Positions 9,820 through 20,688 of a DNA stretch of 54,315 bases are shown in pieces (within the stretch, counting starts at the first letter, position 1; each line of letters starts with the position of its first letter). The notes below the pieces were generated by a model. The model ran no database searches, was not told the DNA's origin, and saw only the letters and a list, made by a program, of their open reading frames with translations. Position numbers and translations under genes: made by a program. Source of the stretch: Saprolegnia diclina VS20 (Eukaryota > Oomycota > Saprolegniomycetes > Saprolegniales > Saprolegniaceae). Where the stretch lies: positions 903,450 through 957,764 of the forward strand of contig NW_008246069.1 in the NCBI RefSeq assembly GCF_000281045.1. Reading direction: 5' to 3'.

Positions 9820-10364
9820 CGTCTCTTTGCTCGACACACGCAAGCACTCGCCTCAGCGTTTCAACCGCATCCAACCGCCAAGTTCTTCACGAGTGTCCGT
9901 CTCGAACCGTTCGGTTATCGCACCCCTTGTCTTTTCGCGGAATGCGCACAGAACTTGTCTGAAATGTTCCATGTGTGAGTCTCCAGCGTCCACGACATAT
10001 CAGTCCACAACGGGCTTTCTTGAGGACTTGTCTCTCGTCTTCATTCTGCAGTCACAACAAGCTCCATATCAACGTTCGTGCGACGTCACCCCGCATACAT
10101 CTCACCACCTAAGAGGCGTCGAAGCAAGTTGCGAGACGAGTCAACTGACTTGGCGCTTGAGACCGCTCTCTTCACGTGCGTCAAGCCCGTGGTGCCAAAG
10201 TGGGAGAATGCGATGCCAGCAACGGGACTTGGCGCGCGTCCTACGAGACAGTACGTTCCGTGCTTGCAGACCATGGACAAAGCGCATGATGTATTGATGG
10301 GCATATGGCCGAGGCAAGAAACTGCGGCTACTGCAGTTTGATGATTTACTCTACAGAAACTTGA
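9820..10364. other. intergenic with one uncertain open frame
   Basis: A plus frame of 87 codons (10078-10341, no ATG start) has acceptable composition (PKWENAMPATGLGARPTRQY) and could be a terminal exon after an upstream acceptor, but I find no matching 5' exon. On the minus strand nothing convincing links to the NT-C2 gene. It lies between the NT-C2 start and the RABL2 stop, so it also holds the promoter of the former and the 3' end of the latter. Confidence 0.3.
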
Positions 10365-11231
10365 TCAACACCGAACGTTCAAAAGATAGAAGGACGCACT
10401 GCGCGGCGGTTCGTTGAGCAAGTCCAAGACGTCGGCCATGAAGTCCCCACCCTCTTTCTTGTACTTGAGGCCCGCGTGGATGGCTTCTTCAAAGATCTAG
10501 CACCACAGTTGCAAGATATATCACTATAGGATTGCCGGCACCTTGACGACGTTGGTGCCGTCCGCAGCCGACACGAAGTGAAAGCCGAGGTTGTGCGTCT
10601 CGGCAAACTTGAACTTTTTATTCGTGACTTCGAGGTCGACGTCGATTTTGTTGGCTGCCAGAAAGCAAGGAACGTTCTCGCAGTATTCTCGCAGCTCCTT
10701 GTACCAATCGGCCAAATGCTGGTACGTGGTTTTGCGCGTGACGTCAAAGACCTAAACACCGCCATCGCCGCATGCTTTCTACATTGAACGTTCGCACCAA
10801 GATGCAGGCCGAAGCACCAAAGTAGTACGACGGATGCATGCTCGAGAAGCGTTCTTGGCCTGCCGTGTCCCAAATGTCTAAGGATACGTGGCATTTTGTG
10901 CAGACAGAGGAGGCAGCAGTACCGATTTTGGCCGTCGAGCCATCGTCCATTGGAAATTCTTTTCGAAAGAGCGTGAGTGCAAACGTCGACAGCTAAATCA
11001 TGGAGCTCGCATGAGGCATTGCGTTCACGTAGGCGAGAGATGCACCTGCCGTGGCTGGTATTCGTTCATCATGAAGCGTTCGACGAGCTTGGATTTGCCA
11101 ACCGCCGAGTCACCCAGGAGAATGATCTACACCGAGGACTGCCGATACGATACACGAAGCGAGTGTACCTTGAGGTCGGCGTCGCCGAGGCCATCTTCTT
11201 GGAGGGCCTTGCTTTCGTCGTCCGTCGGCAT
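10365..11231 (-). CDS. RABL2: Rab-like 2 small GTPase
   Basis: Six exons (11169..11231, 11046..11126, 10923..10992, 10798..10877, 10542..10751, 10365..10496) with introns of 42-53 nt splice to 211 aa with all phases consistent. The G1 loop is LGDSAVGKSK, the G3 box is DIWDTAGQERFSSMH, the G4 box is AANKID and the G5-like box is FVSAADGTNVVK. RABL2-specific features are KSKLVERFMMNEYQPRQLST, the missing canonical Thr-Ile-Gly effector context, ADWYKELREYCENVPC, and no C-terminal prenylation cysteines. RABL2 binds the IFT-B complex and controls entry of ciliary trains in animals, so a role in zoospore flagella is expected. It is divergent from the methyltransferase gene (about 200 bp between starts). 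Confidence 0.92.
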
Positions 11232-11430
11232 CCCGCTGGCACCGCAAAAACGTGTCTCTTCGTTGCAAGGGCGAACAGGATCTTGTCACTTCGCATTTGT
11301 ATTGTATAATACAGTTCCATGTACTATCAAAAATCACAGGTATATAATTTAATAGAGGATATCCTGTTTGAAAGGTATTGGCTTTGATGTGCTTGAAGTT
11401 GCAACGCCAGTCGTATTCCGAGGCTATACG

Positions 11431-12340
11431 ATGAAGCTGCAGGCGGATGTACCCATGGACGATGGCGTGCGCCGGATCCAGCGCTTCTGGAACGACTTCG
11501 CCGAGGTGTACACGGCCGAGGCCAACAAGACGCTGACAATCCAAGGCTCGCGCGTCCTGCACGCCCACATGGACCTCGACACGGCGACGCGGGTGCTCGA
11601 AGTCGGCGCTGGCGCCGGCCTCGGCACGGAAGATATTCTCTCACGCCTTTCGCCACATGCGGCTCTTCTTGCAACGGACCTCGCGCCAGAGATGCTGCAG
11701 CGCCTTGAGCGCCGTCTTGCGCCGTACCAGGCGACGCGGAAGATTGACGTGGCGCTCGCCAACGGTGCGTCGATCGTCTCTTTTAGAGTCTCAGATCGAG
11801 CGTATAGCTCAGGAGCTGCGGGGTCTTGAAAACGGCGCCTTTGATCGGTACATTGCCAGCCTCGTGCTCCAGCTGACGCCGGACCCGAACGCGATGCTGC
11901 AAGAGGCTGCGCGCGTGCTCGCCGAAGATGGTATCGCCGGCTTTGTCATTTGGGGCGCACCCGAGCACAGCGGCGTCGACACGCTTCCAAGCGACATGGA
12001 GAAGGCGTTGGACATTGGTGGTCGTGGCGCGCTGCATCCCAACTTTAACCTCGGCTTGCGTCTCGACGAGCTCAAAGCCACGATCAAGTCGATCGGTTTT
12101 CGCCATGTCGTCTCGTGGCCCGTCTTGCTCGTGGAAGAAAAGTGGGACGGCGCCCGCAACGCTAGCGCGTACGACGCTCTAGAGCCTGTAACACTGGCGG
12201 ACTTTGACGGGGACGCGGCTGCTGCGGATGCCTTCCGAGTGCGCCGCCATGTGTGCTTGACGCAGCACTCGAACGAGTGGCTCGCGACCCGCGAAATGCC
12301 AATTGGCCTGGAAGTCTACATCATCTTAGCGCGCAAGTAA
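11431..12340 (+). CDS. class I SAM-dependent methyltransferase, copy 1
   Basis: Two exons, 11431..11764 and 11808..12340, join through a 43-nt phase-1 intron into 288 aa. Motif I is VLEVGAGAGLGT, followed by an acidic strand end (LLATDLAPEM), and the post-I region is KIDVALANAQELRGLENGAFD after splicing. YIASLVLQLTPDPNAMLQEA and the strand GIAGFVIWGAPEH complete a Methyltransf_11-type Rossmann fold. The C-terminal region (SNEWLATREMPIGLEVYIIL) is shared with copy 2 at 15877-16801, and the intron position is the same. Small-molecule methylation is likely; the substrate is unknown. The Met at 11431 begins the shared homology; Met at 11455 is possible. Confidence 0.85.
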
Positions 12341-12565
12341 GGACCAACAGGAAACGCTGTGTCATAATTTGATTTTCTCTGACCTTGGCGTGGCGGAATG
12401 ATACTTGCCACGAGGCGTCACGTCTATGAAGGACAAAAATGCGCAATTTTTGTCTCAATCGTCATCCAATGGGAGGCCTTTCTTTGACTGCGCTCGAGCA
12501 ACTATGGGGTCGTCTGTACAACTTCACAGCCCAACATGCATGCCTGGTACCACTAGAATATCAAG

Positions 12566-13660
12566 GATGAATCAAAGTCGACTGTTTGATTCGAATTAAC
12601 ATCGAGACACTGATGCACGTGGTGAGCGTCTACGGGTTGCGACCGCAGCACATCTGNNNNNNNNNNNNNNNNNNNNNNNNNNNNNNNNNNNNNNNNNNNN
12701 NNNNNNNNNNNNNNNNNNNNNNNNNNNNNNNNNNNNNNNNNNNNNNNNNNNNNNNNNNNNNNNNNNNNNNNNNNNNNNNNNNNNNNNNNNNNNNNNNNNN
12801 NNNNNNNNNNNNNNNNNNNNNNNNNNNNNNNNNNNNNNNNNNNNNNNNNNNNNNNNNNNNNNNNNNNNNNNNNNNNNNNNNNNNNNNNNNNNGCGCATCG
12901 CGCAAGAAAAATAGCAAAGGACACGACGCCGCGTGCTGCTAAAAGTAGCTCGAGCGCAATGGTCGACCAACCTCCGCCACGACACAGATTTTGCCCCGAT
13001 TGGAAGCTGGTTCGTCGGTTGTATGTTCTCAACAAGGCTAAGAGCCTTTGACTAAGAGCTGTGTGCGTGTCATTGAGCCATCGCGCTGAATAAAACCCAG
13101 TGAATGTGAACCCAATCAGCGGTCAACACAAGCCCTTGACCCAATCAACGCCATCTTAGCGTCGGTCGCCAACCTGCACGTCCTGTAGCCACCCAACGTT
13201 AGTTAGTTTGACAATTTATGGCCTCCTACCTTGCTTTTTAGGCTGATGAAATGCAATGAACCAGTCGATGCGAAGACACTTGCGGGGAGAGGGGCTTGTT
13301 GGTTGGGTGTTGCTGAGCTCTCAGTGCGTTGAGTTTTTTATATCGGCATCGCAAGGTCCGTCTCGAGTTGACGAAAATAATTTTCCCGCGTGGTAGATGG
13401 TTGTCAATCTAATGTGTACCAAGTAGCTTGAGGTGCAAGGTCTGGGTCACCAGCTCGACGACTGTGCCATGGTTCAAGGACGGCCTCGCATTTCGTTGCA
13501 CCAAGAGCCGGTCTGGCTTGGTGCGCTTCGACGACGACGAAGAAGCCACGGTGGCCACCAAGGGGTCGACCTCTTTCGACATGTACGCGCGCCGAAAATG
13601 CCGGAGCAATCTCTCATTGTGCTGTTGCATCGTTTGTATCCGGATGGTGACGTGGCACTC
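12566..13660. repeat. decayed copy of the Cys-rich/YkgJ gene block, with assembly gap
   Basis: The left part (12566-12656) is clearly related to the 3' end of the small secreted gene at 25031-25120, in the same orientation. It then runs into 236 N bases (12657-12892). The right part (about 13395-13600) is related to 25920-26110, the start of the YkgJ-type gene: WFKDGLAF.CTK is still readable, but the CxxCxxCC motif is lost (CTKSRSG) and the frame diverges soon after. A shared ccacccaacgtta word occurs in the middle (13184 versus 25723). Order and spacing match (about 0.92 versus 0.97 kb between landmarks), so this is one old duplication of the whole block. Confidence 0.8.
12657..12892. other. 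assembly gap (236 N)
   Basis: A run of N bases interrupts the decayed copy of the small secreted gene. No feature can be read through it; any reading frame spanning it is meaningless. Confidence 0.99.
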
Positions 13661-13970
13661 TCCCACCAATCTTGAACAGGCAAAACTAGCAATCAATGGC
13701 ATTGTTATCACCAAGTCGTTGCTGGCACATTCCAGTCGTATCGATTAACCCACAAGTACTCTAAATCATGTGCCCCCACCCTGTGAGCGTTTGCGGTGCA
13801 TGGCGCCGTGCAGCGACAAAAGACTATTGAAATCGATTTGGTAAAAGCGTCTTGTAGGAAAGCGACAGGGGCGATGTCAAAGCTTATGAGCAATGAGCTT
13901 TTGTACGATGAGCGTGCAAGTTTAAACCGCAATCACTTTCATATCGACGAGTGCCATCGACAACAAAACC

Positions 13971-15618
13971 ATGCACCGCTTCAACGCCAACCACCTCCAA
14001 GACGTCGCCGCCGCCCGCACTGCGGCCGCCGACGCCAAGTTCCAAGCCGAATTCCCGCACCTCCACCGCGCCGAGGTGCGCCGCAAAGCCAAGATTGCGC
14101 TCGCTGCGCCCACGCGTGCCCCGGCCACGATGCGTGTTCCTGCCAAACCAACGACAACGCCGGTTGCTGGAAAGCGTACAAAAACACCCGTCCAGCCGAC
14201 GCCATCGATCAAATCGACGCTTCCGGTCAAGCCAGTGCCTCGCTCGGCAGCGCGCGCACCCAAGGTTCTCGCACCTGCAACGACCAGCACGGCGGAACCG
14301 TCTTCGCCGGCGATGCACCCTTCGCCTGCGCTCATCAAACCAACTCGCTCGTCACTGGTGTCATCGCGCCCCGTGGCACCAGCTCGCCCCGTAGCACCAA
14401 CACACGAACCGCCTGCTGCGGTGGCGACCACGGAGGCACCGGTCGTCGCCTGCAGCTGCCAGCCCGTGATTGTTGCGCTAGAAGACGAGAACAGTCGTCT
14501 CAAAGAAGAGCTTCGGGTCGCTCACATCGCTTTGGCTGAGTATGCAAGCAAGGTGCAGCATCTTGAGGCGGCTTTGCGCGTGTCGGCTCCCATCGATACG
14601 ACGATGCCACCGGCGGCTGCGGTTTCCATCGCTCCAGACGCCAAGCTACTGGCTTTTCCCAGTGAGGGCACGGCTCCCGACAGCGCTCCAGCGATAATGT
14701 TTCCAACGGGTGCTTTACTCGACCCGCCCGCGGCCAACGCCAACGTCGAGCCATGCAGCAGTGCAGCCGCAACGAGGCGTCTTTGCCCGCGGTATCACGG
14801 TCGCCGGCACGCCTCGAAGCGAGCCACGCCGGCCTCGCCAACCTTGGCAACACATATTACATGAATGCCACTCTGCAGTGCCTAGCGCACACGCCGCCAC
14901 TGGTCGACGCGCTGCTGTCGGAGCAGTGCGAGTCCACCACGGTCAATGCTCTCACACGCGTGGTCTCTGGCATCCTTGCAAACGACGCTGCTTCGTACCA
15001 CAGCGACCAAAAAGCCTTGGTACCACCGTTCCACTCGCCCACGACGCAGCAAGATGCGAGCGACTACCTCGCGTGGCTCGTCTCGGATCTTGAAGTCGCT
15101 TCAACAATTCCCGAGGATGTTTTCGGCTCGTACTGACAGCGACGAGCACCTGTCCCCACTGCGGCCTCGAGTCTGAGATGTCAGATGCCTACCGGGACAT
15201 TTCGATCGCTGAAGAGACGACCTCGGTCGCTGCTGGTCTCGCGACGTTCATGACGAAAACACTCACGCGGACATGCGCCAGCTGCCTCATCTTTGGCACC
15301 ACCAAGCAGCACTGGACGATACTCCTCGCGCCGCCCGTGCTCATCCTCACGCTCAGCGCAACCAACTACAACGTACAGGACGCCAGTCGTGTGGTCGTGA
15401 ACGAGATATTGGCGCTGGGTGCAACGACCTACCGCCTTGTGGGTCTGGTTGGTCACCGCGGTACCTCGGTCCTCGGTGGCCACTACGTCGCATATGTGCG
15501 CCGGTCAAGCGTCTGGCTTTGTATGAACGACGCCCTTGTCTCGGTCGTGTCGGCTCGCAAAGTCTTTGCCCAGCGCGCCTACGTCCTCTTCTACGAACGC
15601 CTTGCCGACGACTCGTGA
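13971..15618 (+). pseudogene. USP-family deubiquitinase lacking its catalytic cysteine
   Basis: The N-terminal part (from the ATG at 13971) is a Pro/Ala/Thr-rich linker with a short coiled coil (VALEDENSRLKEELRVAHIAL). The USP core follows: Cys-box GLANLGNTYYMNATLQCL, where the consensus is NTCYMNA, so the nucleophile codon reads TAT (Tyr) instead of TGT. Next come the zinc-knuckle half STCPHCG and its partner RTCASC, then an intact His box GGHYVAYV with MND and AYVLFY at the end. The reading frame changes between the linker and the Cys box (about 14700-14760) and again between the Cys box and STCPHCG (about 15110-15140); the second change is not explained by any phase-matched intron. I therefore call it a probable pseudogene, with a catalytically dead but expressed protein as the alternative. 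Confidence 0.7.
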
Positions 15619-15876
15619 ACCAAGGTTCCATCGAGTCCCATCCACCAGTTTGAGCCTCCGCACAGCGTCATGGACGAATAGCGTCCATACGCAAACCGTA
15701 CAATATGGCTAATTGGACGAAGAACGTCCATCCTAAGATATCTAAAAAACCACAAAACTTATGGTTGCCCATTGATCTTTTATAGTGCGTATCATTTCCA
15801 TAACAATATCATATCTGAAGGGTATCCATATCGAAAGACTTGAACTTGGAGTTTTGTCGACATTTGCCGAATCTTG

Positions 15877-16801
15877 ATGACGTCGCAGCCACCGCCCATC
15901 CCGCTGGACGACGCCGTCCGCCAGGTCCAGACCTTCTGGAACAACTTCTCCGAGACGTACACGGCTACGGCCAACAAGCGCATGACGATCCAGGGCTCCA
16001 GCTCTCTGCACGCGCACTTGGAGCTCGACGACGCCACGAGCGTCCTTGAGATCGGCGCCGGCGCTGGCATCGGTACCATGGACATGCTCTCGCGCCTCTC
16101 GACGGAGCGCGAGACGCGTGTCTTGTCGACGGACCTTTCACCCGAGATGCTGCAGCGGCTTGAGGCGCGCATTGCGCCCTTCCACGGCAAGGCCAAGGTC
16201 GACGTGGCGTTGGCCAACGGTACGACCTGCTTCCTGCTCCTCGCTATCGCTTCACGCCATATGTGCCATAGCGCAAGAGCTCCAGGGCTTGGCCGATGCG
16301 TCGTTTGATCGGTACATTGCGAGCCTCGTCTTGCAGCTGACGCCAGACCCGGACGCAATGCTCCGTGAAGCCTACCGCGTGCTCATGCCAAAGGGTCTTG
16401 CCGGGTTTGTCATTTGGGGCAACCCGGAGCACAGTGGCCTCTTTACGATCCCGAGCATGATGGAGAAGGAGCTCGACATTGGCAACCGCGGCGCCCAGCA
16501 TGGCAACTTTGCGCTCGGTTTGAAGCTGGACGAGCTCAAGGCCAAGATGCGGAAGCTCGGTTTTAGCAGTGTCGTCTCGTGGCCCTTCTTGTGCATTTCG
16601 GAAAAGTGGAGCGGCGAGCGCAACGCCGAGTACCACAACCAAATGTACCCGCTCTCGCCCGACCAATTTCCTGATGACGCCGCTCGCCTCGCAGCGCAGT
16701 GCCAGCGCTTTGAGACGATGACGCGCCTCTCCAACGAGTGGCTTGCGACCAAGGGCATGCCCATCGGTCTCGAAGTGTACCTCATTATTGCGCGCAAGTA
16801 G
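15877..16801 (+). CDS. class I SAM-dependent methyltransferase, copy 2
   Basis: Two exons, 15877..16219 and 16272..16801, with a 52-nt phase-1 intron at exactly the position used in copy 1 give 290 aa. Motif I is VLEIGAGAGIGT, with LSTDLSPEMLQRLEARI after it, VDVALANAQELQGLADASFD across the splice, YIASLVLQLTPDPDAMLREA, and GLAGFVIWGNPEHSG. Roughly two thirds of residues match copy 1, so the pair is an old local duplication on the same strand, 3.5 kb apart. The start MTSQPPPIPLDDAV is the first Met and leads straight into the homologous VRQVQTFWNNFSETYTA. The substrate is unknown. Confidence 0.85.
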
Positions 16802-17089
16802 TACTTCGCAGTAGCAGCAATGATACCTTCTTTGTTTCTTTGGTTGTCGACGGCTCGTGATACAGGTGGCAACTACATATGGCGTCCACGGTGTGAGGAC
16901 AGATGTCGGTACATGTTGATGTGACGTATATGTCCGTTCTACACGACCAACGACAAGTGCATCAGAGATTAGGGTAGCGTGCAAGCAAGCAAGGCAGTTC
17001 TGGGTCGACGAGGTAGCATTCCTAGCAACAAGAGACTTGTATTTCGTTGCTCGTCTTTTGTGCTGTAGTAGGATGGGCCATAAGCGAGG

Positions 17090-18293
17090 TTAGAGCCCTT
17101 TGTTGTAGGTGGCGAGACGCACGGGGTCGCCCGAGACGCGACGCGCGCTTTGCAATTCGGGCTCGAGGTAGCCGACCGACACTTGCGCCGACTGGCGAAA
17201 GAGACCAAACGTCAATGGCACGGCGCACTGGATCGCGACGGCCACCATGGCGAGCGTCGTGGGCAGGCGCAGGCGCGGCCGACGGGCCCAAAAGTCGACC
17301 TTGGTTTCGAGCATCCGCATGGCCAAAGGCGGGAGAATCAAAATGGGCGCGGCCGCAAAGATGCGCCCGCCAATGCACGCAGCGACGGCAAAGAGCCCCG
17401 CGCGCTTGCTCGTGCCAATCCAGTCACCGTCTTCGTTGTACACGTTGACACCTACAGTAGGTCCCATCGTGCCGAAATGCAATGGCTTTGAAACACTGCA
17501 CCGCGAAGGAACTCAGATTGACGCATAACGGTGAGGTTGAGGACGTCGGCGGCAGCGACGGCGGCGAACGGCGCCATGCGCAGTAGGACGGGATGGCCTT
17601 TGGCCTTGGCCCACGAGCGCACGCCGAGCTAAAGGACGCTACGACGCCTGTTGTGTGATCGACGAGCGTACCGACGCGCCGACAGAGCTGGCGGTGGCGG
17701 CGAGGTAGGCAGCGATGCGTTGGTTTGTCGTGTCTTCGTTCGTCGCATTGCGGTTGGCGTAGTAGTGCAGGGCATTGTACGTTTGGTTGAGCCTAAGATA
17801 CCGGTATGCTGATGCAGATCCAAACCAATCAACCTACCACTGCCAAAAGACGGTCGAGCGCGCCGTCGAGGCTAGAATCATGCCACAGTCGAGGCCGAGG
17901 TTCATGGGCACGATCATCGACACACGGAGGGGCAGCAATACCGGCGCGCCTAAGCTTCATGGTGAAGAGAAGCGACATGAAAGAGCATACCTGTGTCTGG
18001 GTGGAGCACTGCGCGCGTGAGCTTGAGCGCCTCTTGGTACGCAGCCTCACTGGTCGATGCGCCACGTCCTGCGCAAGCAACATGAGCGTACACTCGGCGA
18101 AGGGCAATGCAGGTTTACGTCGCGTGTCCTCGACGAGGCGCCTAGCAGCGTCGACGGCCTCGGCGGATGCAAAGGCGCAGCGAACGTCCAGCATATCCCA
18201 CGTCTTCTTCACACGCTGGCGGTACGTGGCTTCGTCCGGGTCGGCAAAGAACTGCCGCTGCTGACTGCTGCTCCCGCTGCCTCCTGGTGCCAT
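17090..18293 (-). CDS. sideroflexin-family mitochondrial amino-acid carrier
   Basis: Six exons (18119..18293, 17991..18068, 17838..17949, 17672..17792, 17502..17628, 17090..17451) with introns of 50, 41, 45, 43 and 50 nt, all phase-matched, give 324 aa, the normal sideroflexin length. Recognisable family features are the N-terminal ATYRQRVKKTWDMLDVRC, the hallmark LHPDTG (exons 2-3), VFWQWLNQTYNALHYYANRN, the membrane segment PAPILILPPLAMR equivalent (AAAPILILPPLAM), and the extreme C-terminus ending TYNKGL after GYLEPELQ. Sideroflexins are inner-membrane transporters; SFXN1/3 carry serine for one-carbon metabolism. Which SFXN subtype this is cannot be decided here. It is transcribed leftward from a 0.7-kb spacer shared with the TOM1/GPR137-like gene. 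Confidence 0.93.
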
Positions 18294-19019
18294 GCGATTT
18301 GCGATCTTCGTTGATGTGCCGGATACCGTTGTCGTCCGGATATCCGGGCGACTTGAAGCGCGCCGCCAAGTGCGTCACGCCCTCGACTGTAATTTCCGGG
18401 AAATTCAATGAAATACCGTACATTCAGAACTGGCAACGAGAGATCCTCCCCATGGATCCTCCCACGGTTGCTTCGTCACACTTCACAATCAGCTTAAGTA
18501 GTGGTGGCGGATGAATAAACTCATGCAGAGCCTACTATTCGTCAACGGCTGGGTCAAAGCTTTCTGCAACCAACGACAATACTGCCAAGTCTCGCCTGCA
18601 GAAAAGTGAACGTTGAAGCAGTGTCATTGAAGCGCGGCTCGTTGCGGGTCGCATGCAATATTTACGGCCACGCTGGTGTCTGTTTGGGACTCCCACTTGT
18701 ACGCGCAACTCTCCTATTTAGTGGCATTTGGATCGGAATTTCCGCCAAACGTCGCCTTTTAATCCGGTTCCAACGGCCGCTGCAACGCACGTCGACGAGT
18801 CGACGAATGCGATGAGGGTGCTGCTCGCCTGGCAACGGCAGCACCTGCGATGGTACAGGCTCCAAGGTCCCAGCCCCCTCACGCTTGGCGTCATCGCGAG
18901 GTGTTATTTTTAAATTGCCGTAAAATAATATATGGCCCAGCCATAGGAACCTTGGGGTTTGTATATGGATAAAAAAACGCTCCAGTCACCACCTGGCGGG
19001 GAGATCGCAATTTGCAGCG
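18294..19019. other. divergent promoter region
   Basis: This is 726 bp between the start codons of the sideroflexin gene and the seven-helix protein gene. No coding frame of quality is present. The right end (18900-18960) is AT-rich (ttaaattgccgtaaaataat), consistent with a core promoter or 5' UTR. The frame at 18142-18423 on the minus strand overlaps the first exon and is a shadow. Confidence 0.5.
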
Positions 19020-20328
19020 ATGGCCGACGCATGGGACCCGACGCCGGCCGAGAAGGTGTACACGTGGACGCTCATCGTGATGTGTCTGAGCCTCATGCTC
19101 TTCCTCCTCGTGAAGCTCGGGCATGGCTTCCGCAACAAGAGCAAGAAGCTGTCGTGGGCCACATGCTTTGACTGCATTTGCCTCCTCTGGACCATCGTCC
19201 GCGTCAGCTTTTGGATGTCGCTCGAGCTCCGCGACCACATGACGTACCTCGAGCTCTACCTCCTGTACTGGTTCCCGACGCCGATCCAGTTTGCCAACTT
19301 TGCGCTCCTTGTGCTCTTCTACATCCAGGTCATCACTGGCTCGGCATGGCACTCGACGTGGCGCAACGTGTGCGTGCCTTTGTACCTCTTTATGACGCTC
19401 TGCATGGCCGCGTTCACTGCGATCTGGGCCTTTACGTCCAACTCGAGCCTCGAAGACGCGTTCAAGTACGGCGACCAGTACGACCAGGAGATGTACAAGA
19501 TCTCGGCGGTCAAGACGCAGCTCGAGTACTCGTCGATCTCATTCTTCCTCCTCTCGTTCCTCTTTGCCTTCTTTGGGTGGAAGCTCGCGCATGTGCGCGA
19601 CTCGACGCGCCACCGCCTCCTCATCTCCAAGCCACGGGTATACATGATGCACGGTGTTCCTTGCCTCATGCATCGTAGAGCGTTGCGATCTTCAACTCGC
19701 TCCTCTTCGTCATCTTCTTTACGCGCTCGATGCGGGATCTCGCAACGTCCCAGAACTGGCTGCGCTTTAGCGTCCTCAATCCCGTCGACCAGTTTGGCCA
19801 GATCACGAGCTTTTCGTATTTCATTCTGTTTGTCGTGTGGGACTTCCTGCCTACCGTGCTGCTGCTGCTCCTCGTCTCGACCGAAGCAGGCGGCGTCGGC
19901 CGTACGCGCCACGTGCTGTCTCTAAGGTCTCATGGCGCTTGGGTAGCGCCGCGCCACAACAAGGCCCACGACCGGCAACTACCAGACTTTGGCATCTTCC
20001 AGGTCATCAAGACGGGCCATGTGGCCGAACGCGTTTCGTCCGAGACGTCGCACCTCGCGGCGAGCCCGAAGCGAGAGTACGGCGCCCGCACAACGCCCAT
20101 CAACGTAGCCGACCAGCAAAAGTAAAGACTCTCCATGTATACACTGGCTAACACGACTGGTGTAGGTCGCGCTGGACACGGGGTGGCGACTTGTTTCAGG
20201 ACCCACTGCGGTACGACTCGGACGACGGGAATGGCGCGACGCCCACGTACGTCAACAGCCTGAACAGCGAGAGCTCTCTCTCGGCCACGAGCTCGTACGA
20301 CCGCGCGTCGAGCTACACGCCGCTATAA
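19020..20328 (+). CDS. seven-helix membrane protein, TOM1/THH1 or GPR137 type
   Basis: Four exons (19020..19637, 19679..19901, 19947..20121, 20166..20328) with introns of 41, 45 and 44 nt give 392 aa. Hydrophobic segments are clear: TLIVMCLSLMLFLLVKL, CFDCICLLWTIVRVSFWM, YLLYWFPTPIQFANFALLVL, YLFMTLCMAAFTAIWAF, SISFFLLSFLFAFFGW, AIFNSLLFVIFF and SYFILFVVWDFLPTVLLLLL, for seven in total. The segment with WFPTPIQFANFALLVLFYIQV fits the conserved P.xLQF..F.LL motif of the TOM1/THH1/TOM3 and GPR137 family. The soluble tail is Ser/Thr/Asp-rich. Intron 2 (19902-19946) is 45 nt with no in-frame stop, so an unspliced reading is also open; I favour splicing from its GTACG..TAG ends. The likely location is vacuole or endomembrane. 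Confidence 0.75.
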
Positions 20329-20688
20329 TTTTAAAACCAGTACAAACCGCGAGACGACCTGTGCAAATAAGCCATGGCGTTCGTTGCCACAACGTCGACA
20401 TGGTCTTATAGTCTTATACCATGGTTGAGGGTCCGAAGACAAAGTCTTATACGGGCAGAAAGACCGGGGTCTAGTGCAATTGGTCTTATCGAGCAACATG
20501 AAGGCTGGGCTGTAGCCTGCGGCGAAGCTGGCAGGACGGCACAAAGTTATAGGACAAGCTATAGCTTTCCTTTGTGGGTGTTTGATTCAAATAGCCGGGA
20601 GCGCCGGATAAAGATGTGCTGCGGTTGTTGAAGGCGCACGAGATTGGCTTGTTTTGGCCAATGACGACAGCCCCATCAGTCTTCCACA
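20329..20688. other. intergenic spacer upstream of MATE copy 1
   Basis: No gene is seen. The word gtcttata or close variants recurs four times within 20400-20500 (tggtcttatagtcttataccatgg, aagtcttatac, ttggtcttatc), giving a weak repeated pattern just 200 bp upstream of the transporter start. Confidence 0.5.

Noticed and set aside
12586-12942. reading frames running through the N block
   Set aside because: The frames exist only because N codons are not stops.
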